This document shows, piece by piece, positions 1-5,000 of a stretch of 5,384 nucleotides of DNA. Source of the DNA: an uncultured Lachnospiraceae bacterium (GTDB taxonomy: Bacteria > Bacillota > Clostridia > Lachnospirales > Lachnospiraceae); NCBI GenBank assembly GCA_902803245.1, contig CADCPJ010000292.1:1-5384 (forward strand). The letters run 5' to 3'. A program made the translations under genes and the position numbers. How positions within the stretch are numbered: the first letter of the stretch is position 1; every line of letters begins with the position of its first letter. Under the pieces are notes generated by a model. That model was not told the DNA's origin, did no database searches, and was given only the letters and a program-made list of their open reading frames with translations.

Positions 1-1044
1 AGTGTCCGCAATCTCAAGCCCGCGCATGAGTCCCACCCCGCGGTGGGCGAGGATGACCGGATACTTATCTTTCAGCGCATCGAGCCCCTTCTTAAGATAG
101 GGCGTGATCTGCCGGACGTGCCCGACCACGTCGTGCGCGGCGAAGAGGTCGAATACCTTCGACACCGCGGCCGTCGCGAACGGATTTCCGCCGTAGGTCG
201 TGCCATGGTCGCCCGGGCACAGGGAAGCTTCCGCGAGTTTTTTATTTAAGACAAATGCCCCGACCGGCACCCCGCATCCGAGGGCCTTCGCCGTGCACAG
301 GATGTCCGGCTTTATGCCGTATTTCTCATAAGCCCACATCGAGCCAGTGCGTCCCATGCCGCACTGTACCTCGTCGAGGATGAGGACGATGTCCCTCTCA
401 TCGCAGAGCTCTCTTAAGCCCTTCAGGAATTCTTCTTCCGCCGGGAAGATGCCGCCCTCGCCCTGTACGGTCTCAACGATAACGGCGCATGTTTTATCCG
501 TCACGGCGCTCTCTACGCTTGTAAGGTCGTTGAAGTCCGCCAGGCGGATTCCTCCGACCAGGGGGCGGAAGGGCTCCTGATAGTGCTCATTTCCCGTGAC
601 GGAGACCGCAAATGCCGTGCGCCCGTGGAAAGAGTCCTTCATCGCGATGATCTCATGGCGCTCGCTCCCGTACTTCGCGTAGGAGTACTTGCGCGCCGCC
701 TTCAAAGCGCCCTCGATGGCCTCCGCGCCGCTGTTCGTGAAAAAGGCCTTGTCAAGCCCCGAAGAGAGCACCAGCTTCTTTGCGGCCTTAGCGAGCGGCT
801 CGTGGTAATAGAGGTTGGAAGTGTGGAGCACCTTCTTCGCCTGCTCAAGGAGGGCCTCGTCGTATCCCGGGAAATGATACCCCAGCGCATAGACCGCAAT
901 CCCCGCCATAAAGTCCAGGTACTCCCTTCCTTCCATGTCCCAGACGTGCATGCCCTCTCCCCTCGAGATGGCGATCGGGAAGCGGTTGTAGGTGTGCAGC
1001 ACATATTCCTCTGTCTCATCGATGACCTGTTTCTGATTCAGCAT
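1..1044 (-). CDS. argD: Acetylornithine aminotransferase ArgD, 3' end cut by window edge
   Basis: PLP-dependent class III aminotransferase that converts N-acetylglutamate semialdehyde plus glutamate to N-acetylornithine in the cytoplasm. I translated the minus strand by hand: 348 codons are open to base 1, and the family is usually about 400 residues, so roughly 50 C-terminal residues are missing. Visible family marks are the N-terminal EYVLHTYNRFP (residues 13-23), TNSGAE (103-108) of the cofactor phosphate region, SFHGRT (138-143), the LDEVQ motif with Asp224 expected at the pyridine nitrogen, and TAKALG with Lys253 as the Schiff-base lysine. TTYGGNP (282-288) follows. It is the last visible gene of the argCJBD run, 97 bp after argB. 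I chose ATG 1044 because it matches the usual short N-terminus and has a weak GGA 7 nt upstream. ATG 1056 is an in-frame alternative, but its GAAGGG abuts the start. An in-frame TAA further upstream limits extension. Some ArgD proteins also serve as succinyldiaminopimelate aminotransferase; that cannot be judged here. Confidence 0.95.
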   Translation of the reverse strand, partial: MLNQKQVIDETEEYVLHTYNRFPIAISRGEGMHVWDMEGREYLDFMAGIAVYALGYHFPGYDEALLEQAKKVLHTSNLYYHEPLAKAAKKLVLSSGLDKAFFTNSGAEAIEGALKAARKYSYAKYGSERHEIIAMKDSFHGRTAFAVSVTGNEHYQEPFRPLVGGIRLADFNDLTSVESAVTDKTCAVIVETVQGEGGIFPAEEEFLKGLRELCDERDIVLILDEVQCGMGRTGSMWAYEKYGIKPDILCTAKALGCGVPVGAFVLNKKLAEASLCPGDHGTTYGGNPFATAAVSKVFDLFAAHDVVGHVRQITPYLKKGLDALKDKYPVILAHRGVGLMRGLEIADT

Positions 1045-1061
1045 ATCCAGTTCCATCCCTT

Positions 1062-1155
1062 CAAACGGCAGAAAATAATCTCCGGTTCCATTTTTTTAGC
1101 GTAACGCTCAAACGGCAGAAAATAATCTCCGGTTCCTTTTTTTAAGCGTAACGCT
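1062..1155. repeat. Two tandem copies of a 47-bp unit spanning the argB stop and the argB-argD spacer
   Basis: Copy one (1109-1155) and copy two (1062-1108) abut exactly and are each 47 bp. On the minus strand each begins with AGCGTTACGCT, a near-palindrome with 5-bp arms, followed by an A7 run and then 28 identical bases. They differ only around the A-run: the first reads CTT-A7-GG and the second CT-A7-TGG, so one T has effectively moved across the run. The first copy contains the last codons and TAA stop of argB, so the duplication took in the gene end. 47 is not a multiple of three, so this is not a coding repeat. It probably arose as a local tandem duplication and enlarged the argB-argD spacer. 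Confidence 0.95.
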
Positions 1156-2035
1156 TCGCATCATTTTTCAAAATGGCGGTGCCGATGCCCCGGTTGGTGA
1201 AGATCTCGAGGAGCATGCAGTGGTGGATGCGTCCGTCCAGGATGTGGACCCGCCTCGTGCCGCATTCGATCGCCTCGATGCAGTTCTTAAGCTTCGGCAG
1301 CATGCCGCCTCCGGCATTTCCCTCGGCGATGAAGCGCTTCGTCTCATCGACCGTGAGCTCCGAGATGAGCGTGGTCGGGTCAAGGGGGTTCCTGTATACG
1401 CCCTCGATGTCGCTGAGAAAGACCAGCTTCTCCGCCTTCTCCGCCGCCGCGATCGCGCAGGCCGCGTCATCCGCGTTGACGTTGTAGGACATATAGTCCT
1501 CTTCGCCAAGACCTATAGGGCATATGACGGGGACGTAGTCGTGCTCGATCAGGGTGTCGATGAGGCTCGTGTCGACGCTCGTGACTTCGCCCACGTATCC
1601 GAGGTCAATCCCGGAGTCGAGGACGCGCTTCTTCACGCGCATCGTGCCTCCGTCCTTGCCGGAGATGCCGCAGGCCTTGACGCCGTTTTCCTCCATGTAC
1701 TGGACGAGCCCCTTGTTGACCTTTCCGAGGACCATCTCGGCGATCTCCATGGTATCTTTGTCCGTGACCCTCAGCCCGTTCACAAACTCGGGAGTCCCGC
1801 CGTTAAGCTTCACCCACCTGCTGATCTCCTTGCCGCCGCCGTGCACGATGATCGGCTTCATGCCGACAAGCTTTAAGAGGGCGACGTCCTGGATCACGCT
1901 CTTTTTGAGGGAGGAGTCCTTCATGGCCGAGCCGCCGTACTTGACAACGATTTTCTTTCCCGCGAATTCGCGGATGTAGGGCAGCGCCTCGATCAGCACG
2001 TCCGCCTTACCGATCCACATATCCATATTGTCCAT
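1142..2035 (-). CDS. argB: Acetylglutamate kinase ArgB, probably the arginine-inhibited hexameric type
   Basis: Amino-acid kinase family enzyme that phosphorylates N-acetyl-L-glutamate with ATP, normally the committed, feedback-controlled step when acetyl groups are recycled by ArgJ. The 297 residues match the family length. Visible marks are KYGGSAM (32-38) for phosphate binding, VHGGG (64-68) for substrate binding, GKDGG (126-130), [10 protein letters not shown] (183-192), LSDIEGVY (208-215) and a C-terminal [14 protein letters not shown]. The N-terminal stretch before the kinase core (about residues 9-24, with EALPYIREF) resembles the extra N-terminal helix of arginine-sensitive hexameric enzymes such as that of Thermotoga maritima, so inhibition by L-arginine is likely, though this is inference. 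The start ATG has GAGG 8 nt upstream; further in-frame ATGs occur at codons 4 and 6. The gene follows argJ by 18 bp, so co-transcription and close translational linkage are expected. Its last codons lie inside the 47-bp repeat. Confidence 0.97.
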   Translation of the reverse strand: MDNMDMWIGKADVLIEALPYIREFAGKKIVVKYGGSAMKDSSLKKSVIQDVALLKLVGMKPIIVHGGGKEISRWVKLNGGTPEFVNGLRVTDKDTMEIAEMVLGKVNKGLVQYMEENGVKACGISGKDGGTMRVKKRVLDSGIDLGYVGEVTSVDTSLIDTLIEHDYVPVICPIGLGEEDYMSYNVNADDAACAIAAAEKAEKLVFLSDIEGVYRNPLDPTTLISELTVDETKRFIAEGNAGGGMLPKLKNCIEAIECGTRRVHILDGRIHHCMLLEIFTNRGIGTAILKNDAKRYA

Positions 2036-2040
2036 AGCAT

Positions 2041-2047
2041 TTTCCTC
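2041..2047 (-). promoter_or_regulatory. Ribosome binding site of argB
   Basis: The minus strand reads GAGGAAA in the 18-bp argJ-argB gap, with GAGG 8 nt from ATG 2035. It supports the first of three closely spaced in-frame ATGs as the start. Confidence 0.75.
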
Positions 2048-2053
2048 AATTCT

Positions 2054-3283
2054 TTATGAGCGGTAATCGGCGTTGATGCTCACGTACTCGTGCGTCAGGT
2101 CGCAGCCCCAGGCGCTGGCGGATTCGCTGCCCGCGTTCATGTCGGCAATGCAGCGGATCTCGTCTTTGGAGAGGATCGCGGCCGCGTACTCCTCGTCGAA
2201 GGGGAGAGGGACGCCGAGCCTGTACACGACGAGGCTGCCCGCGCTGCTTAAAAGAGTCAGCGTCACTTTGTCGGGATCGAAGTCCACCCCGGAGTAGCCG
2301 AGCGCGCACAGGATCCTTCCGAAGTTCGCGTCGTGGCCGGCGATGGCCGCCTTGGTGAGGTTCGAGGAGACGACGGAGCGGGCGAGAACCCTGGCGTCCC
2401 TCCTCGATGATGCGTGGATCACATCGCACTCGAAGAGGCAGGTCGCCCCTTCGCCGTCCTTTGCCATCATTTTCGCAAGAGCGGTGCAGACTTCGAGGAG
2501 TCCTTCAAGGAAGGTGCGGTAGTCGTCATTTTCCTCACTGATCTCCTTATTTCCGGCGAGCCCGTTGGCCATGAGGAGGCAGGTGTCGTTCGTGGATGTG
2601 TCCCCGTCCACGGAGATCATATTGAAGGTCTCCGGAACGACGGCGGAGAGCGCCTTCTGAAGCATTTCCCCGGAAATGGCGGCGTCCGTCGTGAGGAAGC
2701 TGAGCATCGTGCACATATTCGGGTGGATCATGCCGGAGCCCTTCGTGCATCCGCCAAGAGATGCCTTCGTCCCGTCCGAGAACTGCAGGGATACGGCCGC
2801 CTCCTTGGAAATGGTATCCGTCGTCATGATCGCAGCCGCCGCGGACGTGCCGGCGTCGAGGCTTGAAGAGAGCTTTCCGGCGAGGACTTCCACGCCGGCC
2901 GTGATCCTGTCGATCGGGAGCTGCATCCCGATGACGCCGGTGGAAGCGACGAGCACTTCCTTCTCACCGATCTTCAGCTCCGAGGCGGCCTTTGCGGCCG
3001 TCTCCAGACAGTACCGCATCCCCTCCTCCCCGGTGCAGGCGTTGGCCACTCCGGCATTCACGACGACGGCCCTGCCGGTGCCAAGCTTTACGATCTCGCG
3101 GTCCCAGAGCACCGGGGCTGCCTTCACTACATTTGTCGTAAATGTACCCGCTATCACACAGGGCGTCTCAGAGAATATCATCGCCATGTCGTCGCGGTCT
3201 TTTTTTCGGATTCCGGCAGCGCAGCCCGCGGCTAAAAAGCCCGCCGCAGCCGTCACGCCGCCCGCTGTCTTCGTCACGCTCAT
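2054..3283 (-). CDS. argJ: Glutamate N-acetyltransferase / ornithine acetyltransferase ArgJ
   Basis: Transfers the acetyl group of N-acetylornithine to glutamate, releasing ornithine and regenerating N-acetylglutamate (cyclic pathway). Family members mature by self-cleavage into alpha and beta chains just before a conserved threonine. Here the motif is KGSGMIHPNMCTML (residues 181-194), with Thr192 as predicted nucleophile and Cys191 preceding it, predicting chains of 191 and 218 residues. Other family marks are TTNVVKAAPV (49-58), NAGVANACTG (76-85), STGVIG (114-119), TTDT (154-157) and the C-terminal WGCDLTHEYVSINADYRS. At 409 residues it is of normal length. I chose ATG 3283, not the in-frame ATG 3310, because AAGGAGGA lies at 3292-3299 at good spacing and MSVTKTAGGVTAAAGF is a typical N-terminus. 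Whether it also uses acetyl-CoA (bifunctional type) cannot be told from sequence; no argA is in the window. It lies 207 bp after argC, across a repeat-filled spacer. Confidence 0.97.
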   Translation of the reverse strand: MSVTKTAGGVTAAAGFLAAGCAAGIRKKDRDDMAMIFSETPCVIAGTFTTNVVKAAPVLWDREIVKLGTGRAVVVNAGVANACTGEEGMRYCLETAAKAASELKIGEKEVLVASTGVIGMQLPIDRITAGVEVLAGKLSSSLDAGTSAAAAIMTTDTISKEAAVSLQFSDGTKASLGGCTKGSGMIHPNMCTMLSFLTTDAAISGEMLQKALSAVVPETFNMISVDGDTSTNDTCLLMANGLAGNKEISEENDDYRTFLEGLLEVCTALAKMMAKDGEGATCLFECDVIHASSRRDARVLARSVVSSNLTKAAIAGHDANFGRILCALGYSGVDFDPDKVTLTLLSSAGSLVVYRLGVPLPFDEEYAAAILSKDEIRCIADMNAGSESASAWGCDLTHEYVSINADYRS

Positions 3284-3291
3284 TTTTATGA

Positions 3292-3299
3292 TCCTCCTT
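3292..3299 (-). promoter_or_regulatory. Strong ribosome binding site that sets the argJ start
   Basis: The minus strand reads AAGGAGGA, with GGAGG 9 nt before ATG 3283. The upstream ATG 3310 would put this SD inside the gene, so it decides for the shorter 409-residue ArgJ. Confidence 0.85.
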
Positions 3300-3325
3300 G
3301 CGCGCCTCACATCTTATAAGGGCAG

Positions 3326-3355
3326 CCGGCCACGGCGCGCTATGCGGCAGGCCGG
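3326..3355. repeat. GC-rich inverted repeat in the argC-argJ spacer
   Basis: CCGGCC (3326-3331) and GGCCGG (3350-3355) are perfect 6-bp arms around an 18-base loop, which itself can fold through a small CGC-ATA-GCG stem on the minus strand. No T-run follows on either strand, so it is not a standard terminator. In the argCJ transcript it would sit about 45 nt upstream of the argJ start and could protect the mRNA end or slow ribosomes. The function is unknown. Confidence 0.4.
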
Positions 3356-3490
3356 AAGTGTCCCCTTTTATGGGATGCGCACTCGATTTGTGAAATGTGT
3401 CCTCTTTTATGGGACGGCACTCTGTTTGTGAAATGTGTCCTCTCCTATGGGATGGCACTTTATTTGTGAAATGTGTCCTCTCCTGCGGCA
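3355..3490. repeat. Tandem array of a 37-38-bp unit between argC and argJ (three full copies plus a partial)
   Basis: Plus-strand copies start at 3355 (37 bp), 3392 (38 bp), 3430 (38 bp) and 3468 (partial, about 17 exactly shared bases, ending at the argC stop). The shared pattern is GAAATGTGTCCTCTYYTATG, then GGAYGGCACT, then three variable bases and TTTGT. The two inner copies agree best; the copy at 3355 has a one-base shortfall in its first block. The unit length is not a multiple of three, which argues against a coding repeat. GGCAC of one unit can pair, with a G-U, to GTGTC of the next, so each unit boundary carries an imperfect dyad. The array fills most of the 207-bp argC-argJ spacer. 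I see no promoter or T-run terminator in it. Confidence 0.93.
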
Positions 3491-4531
3491 TCAGAACGGC
3501 ATCGGGACAGTCTTAAGTCCCGCCGTCTCGTCAAGCCCGAACATCACGTTCATGTTCTGCACGGCCTGCCCGGCTGCGCCCTTCCCGAGGTTGTCGATGG
3601 CGCCGAGCATGATCAGCCGGCCCGTGCGGGAATCGACCGCCACGCTTATGTCCGCGTAGTTGCTTCCCTTCACCCATCTCGTCTCGGGAAGCTTCCCCTT
3701 CGGCAGGAACCGGACAAACGGCTCGCTCTCATAGCTCTTCCGGTACGCCTCCCTCACGGCCTCCTCTCCTGCACCGTCCCGAAGAGACGCATAGGCCGTG
3801 ACGAAGATGCCGCGGTCCATGGGGATGAGGTGCGGTGTGAACTGCACGGTGACCTTCTCTCCCGCCGCTTCGCCGAGCTGGTCCTCGATCTCGGGGGTGT
3901 GCCTGTGCGTCGTCACGCCGTAGGCCTTCACGCTCTCGTTGACCTCGCAGAAGAGGTTCGGCACCTTCGCGCCCCGCCCGGCCCCGCTCGTCCCCGACTT
4001 GGCGTCGATGATCAGCGTGGAGGGATCGATGAAGCCCCCGCGGATCGCAGGTGCGGCAGCGAGGATGCTGCAGGTCGGGAAGCACCCCGGATTGGCGACG
4101 ATCCTTGCGCCTCTTATGTCCTCCCTCCTAAGCTCGGGCAGTCCGTACACGGCCTCGGGGAGAAATTCCGGCGTCGGGTGATGAATCCCGTACCACTCCT
4201 CGTAGCGGGCCGGGTCCTTGATCCGGTAGTCCGCGGACAGATCGATGATCTTCGTGTTCTGGAGGAGCGCCTCGCTCACCCTGGCCGCGCAGAATCCCTG
4301 CGGTGTCGCCGTGAAGATGACATCTGCCCTCTTTCCGAGCTCGTCAAGATTGTCGTCCAGGCATTTTGCATCCACGAGCTCGAAGAAATTGCCGTAGATA
4401 TCCGCATAGGGCTCGTCCACATAGCTTTTGGAGCCGTACCAGACGATCTCCGCCTCCGGGTGATTTAAGAGGATGCGGATGAGCTCCGCCCCCGCATAAC
4501 CTGTCGATCCGATGATTCCAACCTTGATCAT
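3491..4531 (-). CDS. argC: N-acetyl-gamma-glutamyl-phosphate reductase ArgC
   Basis: NADPH-dependent reductase converting N-acetylglutamyl phosphate to N-acetylglutamate semialdehyde. The N-terminal Rossmann fold begins at once with VGIIGSTGYAGAEL (residues 4-17), the family nucleotide-binding signature. FTATPQG (73-79) follows. VANPGC with Cys150 is the thioester-forming catalytic cysteine, KSGTSGAGR (178-186) lies in the dimerisation/catalytic domain, and THRHTPEI with His211 is the expected catalytic base. At 346 residues it has the normal length of the long-type family. ATG 4531 is the start, with GGAG 7 nt upstream (4539-4542). It is the first gene of the leftward run and sits about 30 nt behind a predicted promoter at 4569-4597. 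The TGA stop overlaps an ATG (TGATG), but the frame entered there runs into non-coding repeats. Confidence 0.97.
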   Translation of the reverse strand: MIKVGIIGSTGYAGAELIRILLNHPEAEIVWYGSKSYVDEPYADIYGNFFELVDAKCLDDNLDELGKRADVIFTATPQGFCAARVSEALLQNTKIIDLSADYRIKDPARYEEWYGIHHPTPEFLPEAVYGLPELRREDIRGARIVANPGCFPTCSILAAAPAIRGGFIDPSTLIIDAKSGTSGAGRGAKVPNLFCEVNESVKAYGVTTHRHTPEIEDQLGEAAGEKVTVQFTPHLIPMDRGIFVTAYASLRDGAGEEAVREAYRKSYESEPFVRFLPKGKLPETRWVKGSNYADISVAVDSRTGRLIMLGAIDNLGKGAAGQAVQNMNVMFGLDETAGLKTVPMPF

Positions 4532-4538
4532 GATGCAT

Positions 4539-4545
4539 CTCCTTT
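4539..4545 (-). promoter_or_regulatory. Ribosome binding site of argC
   Basis: The minus strand reads AAAGGAG, with GGAG 7 nt from ATG 4531. An out-of-frame ATG lies between the SD and the start and is not used in any long frame. Confidence 0.8.
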
Positions 4546-4568
4546 GCGCAAGAAAATGAGTTCGCTCT

Positions 4569-4597
4569 ATTTTATGCCAGCAAATCCAAAATGTAAA
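4569..4597 (-). promoter_or_regulatory. Predicted vegetative promoter of argCJBD
   Basis: On the minus strand, TTTACA (4597-4592) is followed after exactly 17 bp by TAAAAT (4574-4569). Each hexamer is one base off the sigma-70/sigma-A consensus. Transcription would start near 4562, giving a leader of about 30 nt to the argC ATG. The ARG boxes begin 10 bp upstream of the -35. Confidence 0.75.
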
Positions 4598-4606
4598 GCA
4601 CCCAAT

Positions 4607-4624
4607 TATGCATAAATATACACG
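4607..4624. promoter_or_regulatory. ARG box 1 (ArgR/AhrC operator)
   Basis: TATGCATAAATATACACG aligns with the 18-bp ARG box form WNTGNATWWWWATNCANW at every fixed position except the terminal W (G here), with both half-sites (TGCAT and ATACA) and an all-A/T centre. With box 2 it forms a tandem pair 2 bp apart and 20 bp centre to centre, close to the spacing by which an ArgR hexamer occupies adjacent boxes. No argR gene is in the window. Confidence 0.82.
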
Positions 4625-4626
4625 TT

Positions 4627-4644
4627 AATGCATAATTATACACA
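4627..4644. promoter_or_regulatory. ARG box 2 (ArgR/AhrC operator)
   Basis: AATGCATAATTATACACA fits the ARG box pattern at all fixed positions, including both terminal W positions, and is near-identical to box 1. The pair probably places both argCJBD and argG under arginine-responsive control. It lies just upstream of the argC promoter and about 40 bp upstream of the predicted argG -35, so it overlaps neither core promoter. Confidence 0.84.
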
Positions 4645-4683
4645 TCAAACTGACGAATCTTACTTAAATGATGGGAATGGGAG

Positions 4684-4712
4684 TTGCATAAAGTCTGTAT
4701 CTGCTGTATACT
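4684..4712 (+). promoter_or_regulatory. Predicted vegetative promoter of argG
   Basis: TTGCAT (4684-4689), a 17-bp spacer, then TATACT (4707-4712) give a good sigma-A-type match. The start would be near 4719, leaving a leader of about 280 nt before the argG ATG, unusually long for a biosynthetic gene. It contains a hairpin and a repeat array, described separately. Confidence 0.65.
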
Positions 4713-4722
4713 TCCAAGCGTT

Positions 4723-4765
4723 CCGTCAGGAAAAGGCGGCAGCGCCATTTCCAAAGACGGGTTTT
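4723..4765 (+). terminator. Leader hairpin at the argG 5' end, possible attenuator
   Basis: CCGTC (4723-4727) pairs with GACGG (4756-4760), GGAAA (4729-4733) with TTTCC (4748-4752), and GGCG (4735-4738) with CGCC (4743-4746), around a GCAG loop. This gives 14 pairs, interrupted by an A/AAA internal loop and an A-A mismatch. GTTTT follows directly (4761-4765). It begins about 4 nt after the predicted transcription start. The T-run is short, so it may be a weak or conditional terminator, or a 5' hairpin that stabilises the mRNA. I see no clear competing antiterminator and no known riboswitch or T-box elements. Confidence 0.45.
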
Positions 4766-4803
4766 CGGAAGAAGTTCTGCAAAGAGGCTCAGACAGGAAA
4801 GAT

Positions 4804-4964
4804 CCGCTGCAGGGCTTAAGCAAAAAAACTGCGCTGCAGGGCTTAAGCAGAAAAAGCTCCGCTGCAGGACTTAAGCAAAAGAGCTGCGATGCAGGGCTTA
4901 AGCAAAAAAGCTGCGCTGGAGGGCTTAAGCAAAAAACTGCGATGCAGGGCTTAGCAAAAGAGAT
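4804..4964. repeat. Six tandem copies of a 26-28-bp unit in the argG leader
   Basis: Copies are 4804-4830, 4831-4858, 4859-4885, 4886-4912, 4913-4938 and 4939-4964. The consensus starts GCGCTGCAGGGCTTAAGC and continues with A5-7 and CT. Each unit holds the palindrome GCTTAAGC (reduced to ACTTAAGC in copy 3 and GCTTAGC in copy 6) and an A-rich run. At unit junctions CTGC-NNN-GCAG can form a 4-bp triloop hairpin: perfect at junctions 1/2, 3/4 and 5/6, imperfect at 2/3 and 4/5. On the minus strand these read as small hairpins followed by T-runs. Lengths vary by single bases, so a coding role is unlikely. The array ends 36 bp before argG and would lie inside its mRNA leader. A degraded copy may precede it at about 4775-4803. 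Confidence 0.94.
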
Positions 4965-4984
4965 CGGCAAACGAATATGGTTTT

Positions 4985-4990
4985 AGGAGG
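4985..4990 (+). promoter_or_regulatory. Strong ribosome binding site of argG
   Basis: A perfect AGGAGG lies 10 nt from ATG 5001. It is a little distant but the only good SD nearby, and it fixes the start. Confidence 0.85.
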
Positions 4991-5000
4991 CAATTGATCT

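Noticed and set aside
1141..1155. Stem at the argB stop (AAGCG-TTA-CGCTT) as a terminator
   Set aside because: On the argB strand the 5-bp stem is followed by As, not Ts, and argD follows in the same direction.
1220..1876. 218-codon plus-strand frame opposite argB, and similar long frames opposite argJ and argC
   Set aside because: These are antisense shadows caused by high GC at third codon positions; each lies on a well-supported arg gene.
3168..3491. 107-codon minus-strand frame whose ATG overlaps the argC TGA (TGATG), suggesting coupling
   Set aside because: It consists of the 38-bp repeats read in changing frames and then runs into argJ out of frame; no protein family is recognisable and the repeat length is not a multiple of three.
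4682..4700. Third ARG box over the argG -35 (TTGCATAAAG...)
   Set aside because: Only one half-site, TGCAT, is present; the second half does not match.
4804..4964. CRISPR array
   Set aside because: The units abut with no unique spacers and no cas genes are near.
4572..4970. 132-codon minus-strand frame across the same array, rich in LSP and LKP repeats
   Set aside because: It covers the ARG boxes and both promoters, has no good SD, and its repeats are just the complement of the DNA array.
4684..4986. 100-codon plus-strand frame through the argG leader with a 9-residue repeat (GLKQKS-like)
   Set aside because: It starts at a TTG inside the predicted -35, has no SD, has no ATG before the array within the predicted transcript, and ends over the argG SD. 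Unit lengths of 26-28 bp show the array is not kept in frame; it is open only because the unit lacks stops.
4719..5000. T-box or arginine-sensing riboswitch in the argG leader
   Set aside because: I see no T-box-like conserved bulge (TGGNACC type) or specifier stem, and no recognised riboswitch core; only the simple hairpin and the array.
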